Source of the DNA: Oceanihabitans gracilariae
GTDB taxonomy: Bacteria > Bacteroidota > Bacteroidia > Flavobacteriales > Flavobacteriaceae
NCBI RefSeq assembly: GCF_042684485.1
Contig: NZ_JBHULM010000001.1
Location: 310,001-374,000 of the forward strand
DNA length: 64,000 nt
Direction of reading: 5' to 3'
Both the position numbers and the translations under genes were made by a program. Shown in pieces: positions 1 to 9,414 of this stretch (positions are counted from its first letter, which is position 1; each line of letters starts with the position of its first letter). Under the pieces are notes generated by a model. That model made no database searches and was not told where the DNA came from. It saw nothing but the letters and a program-made list of their open reading frames with translations.

Positions 1-64
1 TTATCAAGCTAAAAGTGCTTAATCCTAATTGGTTTGGCTTATTTAATTATAAAAAAGCATAGCC

Positions 65-1963
65 ATGAAATATCAAAATTTTTATCAAGAAAGTATTGAA
101 CACCCAGAAAAATTCTGGAGTGAACAAGCAAAGCAATTAGATTGGTTTAAAGCACCCAAAAGCATTTTATCTAAAGATGCTTATAATTATGATCAGTGGT
201 TTGAAGATGGAGAACTTAACTTAAGTTATTTGTGCATAGACAAACATATTAAAGATGGTTTTGGTGCACAAAACGCCATTATCTATGACTCACCAGTTAC
301 TAACAGAAAACAACATATAACTTTTAATCAATTACACCACGAGGTTTCTAAACTAGCAGGAGGTTTACAAAGCTTAGGTTTAAAAAAAGGAGATACTTGT
401 ATTATTTATATGCCAATGATTCCGCAAGCATTATATGCTATGTTGGCCTGTGCCAGAATTGGTGTAATACATTCGGTGGTGTTTGGTGGTTTTGCACCTC
501 ATGAATTGGCTATTCGTATAGACGATTGTAAACCAAAAGTAATTATTACAGCATCTAACGGAGTAGAAATAAAACGTATTATTCCTTACAAACCTTTTGT
601 AGATGAAGCTATTGAAAAAGCAAAAAACAAACCAGAACGCGTTATTGTTTTTGATAGACAATTAGGTGTAGAAATTCCTAAAAAAGAGTATGATGTAAAT
701 TATACCGAATTGGTTGATAAATCTCCTTCTGTAGAACCTGTTCCTGTAGCATCTACACATCCTTCTTATGTGTTGTATACTTCAGGAACAACAGGAACAC
801 CAAAAGGAATTATTAGAGATACTGGAGGTTATGCTACTGCTTTAAAATTCTCAATGAAATATATTTATGGCGTAAATGAAGGGGAAACGTTTTGGGCAGC
901 AAGTGATGTTGGTTGGGTTGTAGGACATAGTTTTATAACCTATGGACCTTTATTAAATAGAAATACTTCTATTTTGTTTGAAGGAAAACCTATTCGTACT
1001 CCAGATGCATCTACATTTTGGCGCGTAATTAGTGAACATCATGTAAAAGCAATGTTTACTGCTCCAACAGCAATTAGAGCTATAAAAAAAGAAGATCCAG
1101 AAGGCGAATTTCTTAAAAAATACGATTTATCCTGTTTAAAATATCTGTTTTTAGCAGGTGAACGTTGTGATGTTGCCACATTAACTTGGACAGAAGAACA
1201 ATTAAACATTCCTGTAATAGACCATTGGTGGCAAACCGAAAGTGGTTGGCCTATGATAGCCAATATGGTTGGTGTAACTTTACAAGAAATAAGACCAGGA
1301 TCTGCAGGTACTCCTGTTTGTGGTTATGATATTCAAATTCTAGATGAAGATGGAGAGCAAGTAAGTTCTAGTGTAGAGGGTTATGTGGCTATTAAATTAC
1401 CATTACCACCAGGAACATTAAGGAATCTTTGGGGAAATCCAGAACGTTTTAAATCTGGATATTTAGATCGTTTTCCTGGATATTATTTTTCTGGAGATGG
1501 AGGCTATAAAGATGAAGACAATTATGTGTTTATTACTGGTCGTGTAGATGATATTATAAACGTTGCAGGACATCGTTTATCTACTGCTGAAATGGAAGAA
1601 ATTGTAGCGTCACATAAAGAGGTAGCAGAATGTGCCGTTTTTGGTGTGCATTGCGAAATTAAAGGACAAAAACCATTAGGTTTAGTGGTCTTAAAATCTA
1701 ATGAAGCGCTAGACAAACAAGAAACTATTCAAAAAGAAATCATTCAAGATGTACGTAATGAAATAGGTGCTGTAGCATCCTTTAGAGAGGTGTTGGTAGT
1801 TAACCGATTGCCAAAAACGCGAAGCGGAAAAACACTTCGTAAATTATTACGAAATATTGCAGATGAACAGCAATATAATATACCATCTACTATTGATGAT
1901 GTAACCATAATAGACGAAATTAAATCCGTTTATCAAATCCATAAAATAGGAATTCATAACTAA
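65..1963 (+). CDS. prpE: propionyl-CoA synthetase (acetyl-CoA synthetase-like, AMP-forming)
   Basis: Activates a short-chain acid (most likely propionate) to its CoA thioester through an acyl-adenylate, in the cytoplasm. At 632 residues it has the usual length for the family. The ATP-binding motif YTSGTTGTPKG lies at about 238-248 and is followed by IIRDTGGY. That RDxGG signature is typical of PrpE, where acetyl-CoA synthetases carry VHTTAGY. An adenylation core HWWQTESGW lies near 400, and the C-terminal KTRSGK carries the catalytic lysine. A second synthetase, closer to Acs, starts 110 bp downstream. A propionyl-CoA-type carboxylase is encoded at 23.6-27.2 kb, which fits a propionate route. 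The substrate is inferred from motifs only; acetate use is possible. Confidence 0.85.
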   Translation: MKYQNFYQESIEHPEKFWSEQAKQLDWFKAPKSILSKDAYNYDQWFEDGELNLSYLCIDKHIKDGFGAQNAIIYDSPVTNRKQHITFNQLHHEVSKLAGGLQSLGLKKGDTCIIYMPMIPQALYAMLACARIGVIHSVVFGGFAPHELAIRIDDCKPKVIITASNGVEIKRIIPYKPFVDEAIEKAKNKPERVIVFDRQLGVEIPKKEYDVNYTELVDKSPSVEPVPVASTHPSYVLYTSGTTGTPKGIIRDTGGYATALKFSMKYIYGVNEGETFWAASDVGWVVGHSFITYGPLLNRNTSILFEGKPIRTPDASTFWRVISEHHVKAMFTAPTAIRAIKKEDPEGEFLKKYDLSCLKYLFLAGERCDVATLTWTEEQLNIPVIDHWWQTESGWPMIANMVGVTLQEIRPGSAGTPVCGYDIQILDEDGEQVSSSVEGYVAIKLPLPPGTLRNLWGNPERFKSGYLDRFPGYYFSGDGGYKDEDNYVFITGRVDDIINVAGHRLSTAEMEEIVASHKEVAECAVFGVHCEIKGQKPLGLVVLKSNEALDKQETIQKEIIQDVRNEIGAVASFREVLVVNRLPKTRSGKTLRKLLRNIADEQQYNIPSTIDDVTIIDEIKSVYQIHKIGIHN

Positions 1964-2073
1964 GTATTGCTTACTATGTTATTAGAATCTGGATATCGAA
2001 TAAAAACAAAATATAATGCATATTAGGTCTAACACAGTAAAGGCCTATTTAATAAAAACTAAACAATTAAATT

Positions 2074-3981
2074 ATGAGTAATTATCACATAAAACACCTA
2101 GAAGAATACTACCAAGTTTATAGAAAATCGGTTAGAAATCCAGAAAATTTTTGGGAAGAAATAGCGGAAGAGCATTTTCTATGGCGAAAAAAATGGGATA
2201 AAGTTTTAGAATGGGATTTTTCTAAACCAGAAGTAAAGTGGTTTCAAGGAGCCCAATTAAATATTACCGAAAATTGTATAGATAGACACTTAGCTACTCG
2301 TGGTGATAAAACAGCAATCTTGTTTGAGCCTAATGATCCAAATGAAGGAGCAGAGCATATTACGTACAGGCAATTGTACCATCGAGTTAACAAATTTGCT
2401 AATGTATTAAAAGAGCAAGGTGTAAAAAAAGGAGACCGAGTATGTATTTACGTACCTATGATTCCAGAATTAGCTATTTCGGTTTTGGCTTGTGCTAGAA
2501 TAGGCGCAATACACTCTGTAGTTTTTGCTGGTTTTTCAGCAACTGCATTAGCAACAAGAATTAATGATAGTGATTGTAAAGTTGTAATTACAGCAGATGG
2601 TTCTTTTCGTGGTTCAAAAACCATCGATTTAAAAGGAATTGTAGATGAAGCCTTAGAGGATTGTGAAGGTGTAAATACAGTATTGGTAGCAAAGCGAATT
2701 GATTCAGATATACAAATGAAAGAAGGTCGTGATCTATGGTTACAACCTTTATTAGATGCAGCATCAGACCAATGTAAGGCAGAATTAATGCAAGCCGAAG
2801 ATCCGTTATTTATATTATATACCTCTGGTTCTACAGGTAAACCAAAAGGAATGGTGCATACCACAGCAGGTTATATGGTGTATACAGCATACTCCTTTAA
2901 AAATGCTTTTCAATATAGAGAAAATGATGTGTATTGGTGTACTGCAGATATAGGTTGGATTACTGGTCACTCTTATATTGTATATGGACCTTTATGTAAT
3001 GGAGCAACCACAGTACTTTTTGAAGGTGTGCCTAGTTATCCAGATTTTGGTCGTTTTTGGGATATTGTTGAAAAGCATAAAGTCAATCAGTTTTATACAG
3101 CACCAACAGCTATTCGTGCCTTGGCAAAACAAGGAGGTGATTTAGTAGAAAAATACAATTTATCTTCCTTAAAAGTTTTAGGTAGTGTAGGAGAACCAAT
3201 TAATGAAGAAGCTTGGCATTGGTATAATGATAATGTAGGAAAAGGAAAAAGTCCGATTATAGATTCCTGGTGGCAAACCGAAACAGGAGGTATTATGATA
3301 ACGCCAATTCCGTATGTAACACCAACAAAACCAACCTATGCAACCTTACCGTTTATTGGTATTCAACCTTGTTTAATGGATGAGAATGGCAATGAGTTAA
3401 AAGGAAATCAAGTAGAAGGACGATTATGTGTTAAGTTTCCTTGGCCTAGTATTGCTAGAACCATTTGGGGAAATCACCAACGTTATAAAGACACTTATTT
3501 CTCAAGCTTTGAAAATAAATATTTTACAGGAGATGGAGCTTTACGTGATGAAGTTGGTTATTACAGAATAACAGGTAGAGTAGATGATGTAATTATTGTT
3601 TCTGGTCATAACTTAGGAACAGCACCAATTGAAGATGCTATTAATGAGCACCAAGCAATTTCAGAAAGTGCTATTGTAGGTTTCCCTCATGACGTAAAAG
3701 GAAGCGCATTGTATGGTTATATTACTTTAAAAGATACTGGAGAATATAGAAAGCAGGATAACCTTAGAAAAGAGATTAATCAATTAATTTCAGATAAAAT
3801 AGGACCTATTGCAAAACTAGATAAAATTCAGTTTACAGAAGGTTTACCAAAAACCCGAAGCGGAAAAATTATGCGTCGTATTTTACGTAAAATAGCAGAA
3901 AAAGACACTAGTAATTTAGGAGATATTAGTACTTTATTAAATCCGGAATGTGTGCAGGATATTATAGATAATGCACTATAA
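2074..3981 (+). CDS. acs: acetyl-CoA synthetase (acetate--CoA ligase)
   Basis: AMP-forming acetate--CoA ligase, feeding acetate into acetyl-CoA in the cytoplasm. The 635 residues carry the P-loop-like YTSGSTGKPKG (about 249-259) followed by the Acs-type MVHTTAGY, the SWWQTETGG adenylation motif near 400, the ITGRVDDVI hinge region, and C-terminal KTRSGK near 593-598. In well-studied Acs enzymes that last lysine is the acetylation-controlled residue. It is clearly paralogous to the preceding gene but diverged. A strong hairpin terminator follows at 4028-4060, so the two synthetases probably form one unit ending there. Confidence 0.93.
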   Translation: MSNYHIKHLEEYYQVYRKSVRNPENFWEEIAEEHFLWRKKWDKVLEWDFSKPEVKWFQGAQLNITENCIDRHLATRGDKTAILFEPNDPNEGAEHITYRQLYHRVNKFANVLKEQGVKKGDRVCIYVPMIPELAISVLACARIGAIHSVVFAGFSATALATRINDSDCKVVITADGSFRGSKTIDLKGIVDEALEDCEGVNTVLVAKRIDSDIQMKEGRDLWLQPLLDAASDQCKAELMQAEDPLFILYTSGSTGKPKGMVHTTAGYMVYTAYSFKNAFQYRENDVYWCTADIGWITGHSYIVYGPLCNGATTVLFEGVPSYPDFGRFWDIVEKHKVNQFYTAPTAIRALAKQGGDLVEKYNLSSLKVLGSVGEPINEEAWHWYNDNVGKGKSPIIDSWWQTETGGIMITPIPYVTPTKPTYATLPFIGIQPCLMDENGNELKGNQVEGRLCVKFPWPSIARTIWGNHQRYKDTYFSSFENKYFTGDGALRDEVGYYRITGRVDDVIIVSGHNLGTAPIEDAINEHQAISESAIVGFPHDVKGSALYGYITLKDTGEYRKQDNLRKEINQLISDKIGPIAKLDKIQFTEGLPKTRSGKIMRRILRKIAEKDTSNLGDISTLLNPECVQDIIDNAL

Positions 3982-4027
3982 AACATCTCCTTTATTACTG
4001 TTTTTGTAAAAAGAAACAGAAATTCAA

Positions 4028-4060
4028 ACTCCTCCTTATACCAAGGAGGAGTTTTTTTTT
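4028..4060 (+). terminator. intrinsic terminator after acs
   Basis: A perfect 10-bp stem (ACTCCTCCTT at 4028-4037, AAGGAGGAGT at 4043-4052) with a 5-nt loop, followed by an uninterrupted T run to 4060. It closes the synthetase unit. Confidence 0.9.
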
Positions 4061-4169
4061 GATAAGTAATTGTTCTATAGAAAAACATGCCAAATGACCT
4101 TGTATTTATTATAAAATTATAACAACTATACAATTAAATTGTTTTCTTTGCTTTATAGAAAAAATAGGC

Positions 4170-4739
4170 ATGGATTTTAGAGAATATATTGAAAAAACGG
4201 TACCTGTTTCTGATGCAGATTGGCAATTGTTTTCTTCTAAATTAGAAAACAGGATTATTAAAAAAAAGAGTACATTGTTAGAAGTAGGAGAAACAGAAAA
4301 CCATATATCTTTTATAGAAAAAGGTATCGCTCGTTTTTTTATTCCTAAAGAAGATAAAGAAAAAGAAATTACCTTTGGTTTTTGTTTTAAAAACGAATTT
4401 ATAAGTGCCTACGATTCTTTTTTAACTAGAAAACCATCTCTATATCAAATAGAAGCCTTAAGTACTATGTCTGTTTGGAGTATTTCCTACCAAGATTTAC
4501 AAGAAGTATATGAAAAAACAGCCATGGGAAATTTAATAGGTAGATTATCTTCTGAACGTTTATTTCTTATAAAATCTAAACGCGAACAATCTCTTTTAAA
4601 CGAAACAGCAGAAGAGCGTTACCTAAATCTTTTTACAGAAAGACCCAATCTTATTAAAGAGGTTCCTTTAAAATATATTGCATCTTATATTGGTGTTACA
4701 GCACAAGCTTTAAGCAGAATTAGAAAACGTATTTCTTAA
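4170..4739 (+). CDS. Crp/Fnr-family transcriptional regulator
   Basis: A 189-residue regulator with an N-terminal cyclic-nucleotide-binding-type beta barrel (about 20-120) and a C-terminal helix-turn-helix ending LKYIASYIGVTAQALSRIRK. This architecture is common in Bacteroidota, where many members do not bind cAMP. No cysteine cluster typical of Fnr is present, so oxygen sensing through an Fe-S centre is unlikely. It sits 57 bp upstream of the desaturase start on the same strand, so the two may be co-transcribed, with the regulator controlling the desaturase or the adjacent synthetases. That target is inference. Confidence 0.85.
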   Translation: MDFREYIEKTVPVSDADWQLFSSKLENRIIKKKSTLLEVGETENHISFIEKGIARFFIPKEDKEKEITFGFCFKNEFISAYDSFLTRKPSLYQIEALSTMSVWSISYQDLQEVYEKTAMGNLIGRLSSERLFLIKSKREQSLLNETAEERYLNLFTERPNLIKEVPLKYIASYIGVTAQALSRIRKRIS

Positions 4740-4795
4740 CTTAGGTTCATTGTTATTGGTTGCGTTTATTAAGACCTTTGCGTTTTAATGAAACT

Positions 4796-5530
4796 ATGAG
4801 TATATTAATTTTTGTTATCATTTTATGGTACACAGGTTTGTTTTTTCAAACCTTCTTTTTACATCGTTATGCAGCACATCAAACCTTTACCATGTCTAAA
4901 ATGGCAGAGCGTGTATGCTTTTTTTTAACTTGGGTATTTCAAGGATCTAATTATTTAAGTGCCTATGGTTATGGTGTTATGCACAGAATGCATCATGCCT
5001 ATGCAGATACAGAAAAAGATCCACATTCCCCTAAATACGATGCTAATGTGTTTTCTATGATGTGGCGAACCAAAAATATATATCAAGACATAAACCAAAA
5101 ACGCATTGCAGTTGCAGACAAGTTTACTAAAAACGTTCCGCAATGGGAGTCTTTTGATAAATTTGCAAGTTCTAGAGCTTCTAGATTGGTTTGGGCAGCA
5201 TTATACACCTTGTTTTTTATAGCCTTTGCAACTGCTTGGTGGCAATGGTTATTATTACCTGTTGCTTTTTTTATGGCGCCAATACATGGTGTAATTATTA
5301 ACTGGTTTGCTCATATTTATGGATATAGAAACTTTGAAGTTTCAGATACTTCAAAAAACCTTTTACCATTTGATTTTTTAATGATGGGAGAAGGTTACCA
5401 CAACAACCATCACTCGCATAGCGGACGCGCAAATTTTGGTGTAAAATGGCATGAAATAGATTTTACTTATTGCATTATGATTGTGTTAGATAAATTGCGT
5501 TTTATTAAATTAAATAAATCGACTTCTTAA
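4796..5530 (+). CDS. acyl-CoA / fatty acid desaturase
   Basis: Membrane di-iron desaturase that introduces a double bond into acyl chains (delta-9 type by similarity). The three histidine boxes are all visible: HRYAAH (about 23-28), HRMHH (63-67) and HNNHH (202-206), plus the NWFAH histidine near 173. There are four or so hydrophobic segments. I start it at the ATG at 4796: the reading frame runs back to a TTG at 4760, but those extra residues precede a natural hydrophobic N-terminus. It is 244 residues, short but normal for bacterial members. A bidirectional terminator follows. Substrate chain and position are not readable from sequence. Confidence 0.88.
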   Translation: MSILIFVIILWYTGLFFQTFFLHRYAAHQTFTMSKMAERVCFFLTWVFQGSNYLSAYGYGVMHRMHHAYADTEKDPHSPKYDANVFSMMWRTKNIYQDINQKRIAVADKFTKNVPQWESFDKFASSRASRLVWAALYTLFFIAFATAWWQWLLLPVAFFMAPIHGVIINWFAHIYGYRNFEVSDTSKNLLPFDFLMMGEGYHNNHHSHSGRANFGVKWHEIDFTYCIMIVLDKLRFIKLNKSTS

Positions 5531-5570
5531 TACAACTAATAAATAAAAGAAGTAACTGCTTATATAAAAA

Positions 5571-5602
5571 CAAAAAACCACGTTTAATGACGTGGTTTTT
5601 TG
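5571..5602. terminator. bidirectional terminator between convergent desaturase and exonuclease
   Basis: A perfect 13-bp stem (5571-5583 with 5590-5602) has six A residues on one arm and six T residues on the other, around a 6-nt loop. It can end transcription from both sides. Confidence 0.85.
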
Positions 5603-5623
5603 TTTTAAAAAAGTATTGTAGCA

Positions 5624-6259
5624 TTAAAAATCACTTAAGCGCAACGGTCTATTTTTTTTTGCTTTAAGTAACGCTGCAAATTTTAAAAACAAAATAGCAG
5701 TTAAATAAGCATCACCAGATGCAGTATGTCTGTCGTGCATAGTAATATGAAACTTTTTGCAAAGTGCATCTAAACTGTAATGCTTGTGGTCTTTTACGTA
5801 TTTGGTTTTTTTATATAGCTGTCCTGTATCTACTAATTTATTTTTTAGTTTCGGTAAGTCCATTCGTTTTAAAGCTTGGTTTATCATAGCTACATCAAAG
5901 GCAATATGATGTGCAACTAAAACAGCACCTTCAATATGTTTTAAAAATCGTTTTATGGCTTCGGTTTCTTCCATCTTTTTAATAGATCCAGTTTTTAAAA
6001 TACCGTGAATCTCTACTGTTTTTGCATTGTAATTTTCTTGTTGTATATAACATTCTAAGCTATCTGCTACATGAATATTAAAATTTTGAATAGTTACTGT
6101 GCCAATAGATAAAATAAAATCTTCTTTAGGGTTTAATCCTGTAGTTTCCGTATCAAACACCACAAAACGTGTGGTTTCTAGGTGCTTGTTCTTTTGCTTA
6201 AAGCTTTCCGCGTAAGCGTTATAAAAATCTGGATATGTCTTGAGTGTAAACCAACCCAT
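5624..6259 (-). CDS. 3'-5' exonuclease, DnaQ-like DEDDh family
   Basis: Exonuclease of the DNA polymerase III epsilon/RNase T fold. All five catalytic positions of the DEDDh class can be read: D36 and E38 in FDTETTGL, D122 in HHIAFD, and H178 with D183 in HTASGDA. At 211 residues it is a stand-alone exonuclease domain, without polymerase or GIY-YIG partners. It lies one base downstream of the cNMP/CBS/DUF294 gene and is surely co-transcribed with it. This pairing next to acs is a known gene neighbourhood in other phyla. Its physiological substrate is unknown. Confidence 0.88.
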   Translation of the reverse strand: MGWFTLKTYPDFYNAYAESFKQKNKHLETTRFVVFDTETTGLNPKEDFILSIGTVTIQNFNIHVADSLECYIQQENYNAKTVEIHGILKTGSIKKMEETEAIKRFLKHIEGAVLVAHHIAFDVAMINQALKRMDLPKLKNKLVDTGQLYKKTKYVKDHKHYSLDALCKKFHITMHDRHTASGDAYLTAILFLKFAALLKAKKNRPLRLSDF

Positions 6260-6260
6260 T

Positions 6261-8168
6261 TTATAGTAATTGTGAAAGTTTAAATCGTGTTTTTAATAGC
6301 TCTTGTATTTCTTTTACTGGTTTAAAACAGCCTTTTAGTTTTAACCTGTCTGCTTTGCTTAGGCTTTGTAGGTCTATAAAGCGTCCTGAATCTTGATTTT
6401 TTAAACCTTGTTGGGTTCTAAAGCGCAGTAAAATTCTAAATGCGCTAATGCAAGAATAGTATAAATCTTTATTTTGCGGTTCTATTTCTGTTAGCTTAAT
6501 ATAACGTGCTATGGTGCTATTAATATCTTTTATATTATGCGAAAGTACGAGTAAACGTGCAGCATCAACTAATGGCATAATAGCACGTGCTTTAATATCA
6601 AATTGGTCTTTGTGTTCACCAGAATCTTCAACCAAAAAGTTTCTAAAAAAACTTAAAGGAGCAGGATTTTTTATGGCATTTTGACCCATAAAATTTAAAA
6701 AAATCTCATAGCTATCAATAGCCTCGAAAATACTGGTAGACATTTCTGTAACCAATTCTTGTTTTCCGTAGACCAAATCATAATCAAAAAAGATATTACA
6801 AAGCATGATTTTATCGGCATCAGGATGTGTGATCCAGTTTTTAAATTGCGCTTTCCATTCGGTAAGAGGTAAACACCATTTAGTATTGCTAGCCATCATG
6901 TTTGCTGGACAAAATGCAAAGCCAACCGTATTTAGTTGGTTGTTAATTGCTTTTGCAAGTGTAATAAAATATGAAGAAACAGATTCTTTTTGATCTTCTG
7001 TAACATCTTCAAAAACTAATGCATTATCCTGATCTGTGAGTAATAATTGTTCTTTTCTGCCTTGACTACCAATAGCTAGCCAAGCAAATGCAACAGGAGG
7101 TTTGGTAGGCATTTTGGTAATGCTTAAAGTAATGATGCGTTTGGTTATGGCTTCGTTTATAGCCGAAATAACGTTGGCTATAAATGAAATTGGTATATGT
7201 TGTTCTATATAGTTATTTAGTAAAACCTGCGCTTTTTCTCTTATATACTTTAAAGTTTCTGCTGAGGTTGCGCGTTTAATTTCTTTAATTAATACCGAAG
7301 GATTATTACCATGAATAACAATAATATCGTGTTCAGATAATATACCAATCAGTTCAGAATTTGGGCTACCATCTGTAGTAATGCATAAATGCGATATTTC
7401 ATGTTTAAGCATGGCTATTTGTGCTTCGGCAACTGTAATTGTTGGCGCATATGTAATTACAGGAGCAGACATAATGGTTTCTACTTTTTCTGTAATAGCG
7501 TGTAAACCTGTTGCTATTTTATTACGTAAATCTTTGTCTGTAATAATGCCAATAGGTTGTTTGTTTTCTGTAATAATAATAGAGCCAATTTTGTTTTCGC
7601 TCATTATTTTAGAGGCTTCTTGTATGGTGGTATATGCTTTGCAAACAATTGGATTTTTAGAGAAGTTGGCAGATTGCACTTCGGTAAAACTATTCGTATT
7701 TGGTAGTAATGCATCTTCATTAGCAAAGAGGGTTCCTTTGTCTTCTTCAGAATACGGATTACGAGTATTGGTAGCAAAACTGGCAATTAAAAACCGATTT
7801 GCCTTTGTGTTTGTAATAAGAATTTCTTCTAGAACTTTAGAAGACATGCTGTATACAATACTTTCTTCAATAGCTTTGGCGTTAAGTAAATACTGGTCTT
7901 TTCGTATTAAGGCACGTAGACCAAAAATATCTCCTTCATCACATTCGTCTACCAAACTATTTCCTCTATATATACCAATAGCACCATCTTTTACAACGTA
8001 AAAAGAATCGTGTAAATCTTCATTTTGCTTAAAAATAAAATCTTCTTTTTCAACATAAAGTACTTTTACTTGTGATGCAATACTAAACAGTTGATTGTAG
8101 GTTAAAGCATCAAAAGGAGGATAGCCCTTTAAGAAATCTAAAATACGTTCTGCAATGGTATTCTTCAT
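6261..8168 (-). CDS. cNMP-binding / tandem CBS / DUF294 nucleotidyltransferase-like protein
   Basis: A 635-residue multidomain signalling protein. Domains in order: a cyclic-nucleotide-binding domain (about 15-130), two CBS domains (about 170-290), a DUF294 nucleotidyltransferase-like domain with the GSQGR...TDQDNAL core near 366-388, and a DUF294 C-terminal helical domain. The GS and DxD-like residues typical of nucleotidyltransferases are retained, so it may be active, in the manner of GlnD N-terminal domains. No transmembrane segment is seen. It lies upstream of and adjacent to the exonuclease gene. In Proteobacteria homologues sit beside acs/actP, which fits the synthetases nearby; the function is not established. 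Confidence 0.85.
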   Translation of the reverse strand: MKNTIAERILDFLKGYPPFDALTYNQLFSIASQVKVLYVEKEDFIFKQNEDLHDSFYVVKDGAIGIYRGNSLVDECDEGDIFGLRALIRKDQYLLNAKAIEESIVYSMSSKVLEEILITNTKANRFLIASFATNTRNPYSEEDKGTLFANEDALLPNTNSFTEVQSANFSKNPIVCKAYTTIQEASKIMSENKIGSIIITENKQPIGIITDKDLRNKIATGLHAITEKVETIMSAPVITYAPTITVAEAQIAMLKHEISHLCITTDGSPNSELIGILSEHDIIVIHGNNPSVLIKEIKRATSAETLKYIREKAQVLLNNYIEQHIPISFIANVISAINEAITKRIITLSITKMPTKPPVAFAWLAIGSQGRKEQLLLTDQDNALVFEDVTEDQKESVSSYFITLAKAINNQLNTVGFAFCPANMMASNTKWCLPLTEWKAQFKNWITHPDADKIMLCNIFFDYDLVYGKQELVTEMSTSIFEAIDSYEIFLNFMGQNAIKNPAPLSFFRNFLVEDSGEHKDQFDIKARAIMPLVDAARLLVLSHNIKDINSTIARYIKLTEIEPQNKDLYYSCISAFRILLRFRTQQGLKNQDSGRFIDLQSLSKADRLKLKGCFKPVKEIQELLKTRFKLSQLL

Positions 8169-8286
8169 GGTTCTAAGTTATAGAAAATCAGGCAGTAATA
8201 TTCTCATAATAATCATGTATTTGCTAAATTAGTATAGTTAAACAAAGAAATAATTTAATTAACTTAGGGATTTAAAGTTACCTATT

Positions 8287-9345
8287 ATGAAAACGTATCA
8301 TGTATTGCTTAGTTTACTATTTATATTTTGTTTGCATTGTAAAGAAGCACAAGAACAAAGTCTAGAGACAGAACAAGGAAGTATTTCGGCAGAAAAATAT
8401 TTAGAACCTCAAAAAGAGGATCAATTTTTAGGAGGAATTAAAATGATTCCTATTAAAACACCAAAAGGTGAATTTAAAGTTTGGACCAAGCGTGTTGGTA
8501 ATAACCCAACCATTAAAGTATTGTTATTACATGGAGGACCAGGAATGACACATGAAATTTACGAGTGTTTTGATGGATACTTTCCGCAGGAAAATATAGA
8601 ATACTATTATTATGATCAATTGGGTTCTTATTACAGCGACCAGCCAAAAGATTTATCACTTTGGGATTTAGATCGTTTTGTAGAAGAGGTGGAGCAAGTA
8701 CGTATTGCTCTTGGTTTAAATAAGGATAATTTTTATCTCTACGGACAATCTTGGGGAGGCATTTTAGGAATGGAGTATGCACTAAAATATCAAGAACATT
8801 TAAAAGGTTTAATTATCTCTAATATGGTGGCTTCTATTCCTGAATATCAAAAGTATTCAGACGAAGTGTTAGCGCCAAAAATGAAACCAGAAGTGTTAAA
8901 AGAGATTATGCAATTTGAAGAAAATGAAGATTATGAAAATGAGAGATATTTAGAGTTAATAGTAAACAATTATTATACAGAACACGTCATTAGAATGCCT
9001 GTTGCAGATTGGCCAGAACCACTTAATAGAGGATTTAAACATTTAAATCCAGACGTATATGTAACCATGCAAGGACCAAGTGAGTTTGGTATAAAAGGCG
9101 ATGCTACACTTAAAAATTGGGATGTAACCACAGAGTTACATAAAATAACAGTACCAACACTAACTATTGGTGCAACACATGATACTATGGATCCTGAGCA
9201 CATGAAATGGATAAGTACAGAAGTACAAAACGGAAGATTTTTACTTTGCCCAAACGGAAGCCATTTATCGCAATTTGATGACCAAAAAGTATTTTTTAAA
9301 GGATTGATTCGTTTTATAAAAGATGTAGACTCAGGAGCCTTTTAG
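8287..9345 (+). CDS. alpha/beta hydrolase, proline iminopeptidase family (exported)
   Basis: Serine hydrolase of the prolyl aminopeptidase family (S33). It carries the oxyanion HGGPG motif near residue 80, the nucleophile elbow GQSWGG with Ser near 154, an acidic residue in ATHDTMD near 298 and His in GSHLSQF near 326, so the triad looks complete. The N-terminus (first ~18 residues) is a signal peptide ending in a cysteine-containing stretch (FIFCLHCKE); the lipobox is not canonical, so periplasmic or lipid-anchored location is uncertain. It stands alone on its strand and converges with the MFS gene. Peptide substrate preference is not readable. Confidence 0.83.
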   Translation: MKTYHVLLSLLFIFCLHCKEAQEQSLETEQGSISAEKYLEPQKEDQFLGGIKMIPIKTPKGEFKVWTKRVGNNPTIKVLLLHGGPGMTHEIYECFDGYFPQENIEYYYYDQLGSYYSDQPKDLSLWDLDRFVEEVEQVRIALGLNKDNFYLYGQSWGGILGMEYALKYQEHLKGLIISNMVASIPEYQKYSDEVLAPKMKPEVLKEIMQFEENEDYENERYLELIVNNYYTEHVIRMPVADWPEPLNRGFKHLNPDVYVTMQGPSEFGIKGDATLKNWDVTTELHKITVPTLTIGATHDTMDPEHMKWISTEVQNGRFLLCPNGSHLSQFDDQKVFFKGLIRFIKDVDSGAF

Positions 9346-9352
9346 TGCTTAA

Positions 9353-9402
9353 TTGTTGGTATGGTTTAACTTATTTCACTTTAATTAAATGTATACCAAC
9401 AA
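9353..9402. repeat. inverted repeat between convergent hydrolase and MFS genes
   Basis: TTGTTGGTAT (9353-9362) and its exact complement ATACCAACAA (9393-9402) form a 10-bp stem with a 30-nt AT-rich loop in the gap between two convergent genes. There is no U tract, so it is at best a weak terminator or an mRNA-end structure. Confidence 0.5.
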
Positions 9403-9414
9403 GTTCAAGAATTA

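Noticed and set aside
1..64. Possible end of an upstream gene at the window start.
   Set aside because: Sixty bases are too few to assign a frame or product.
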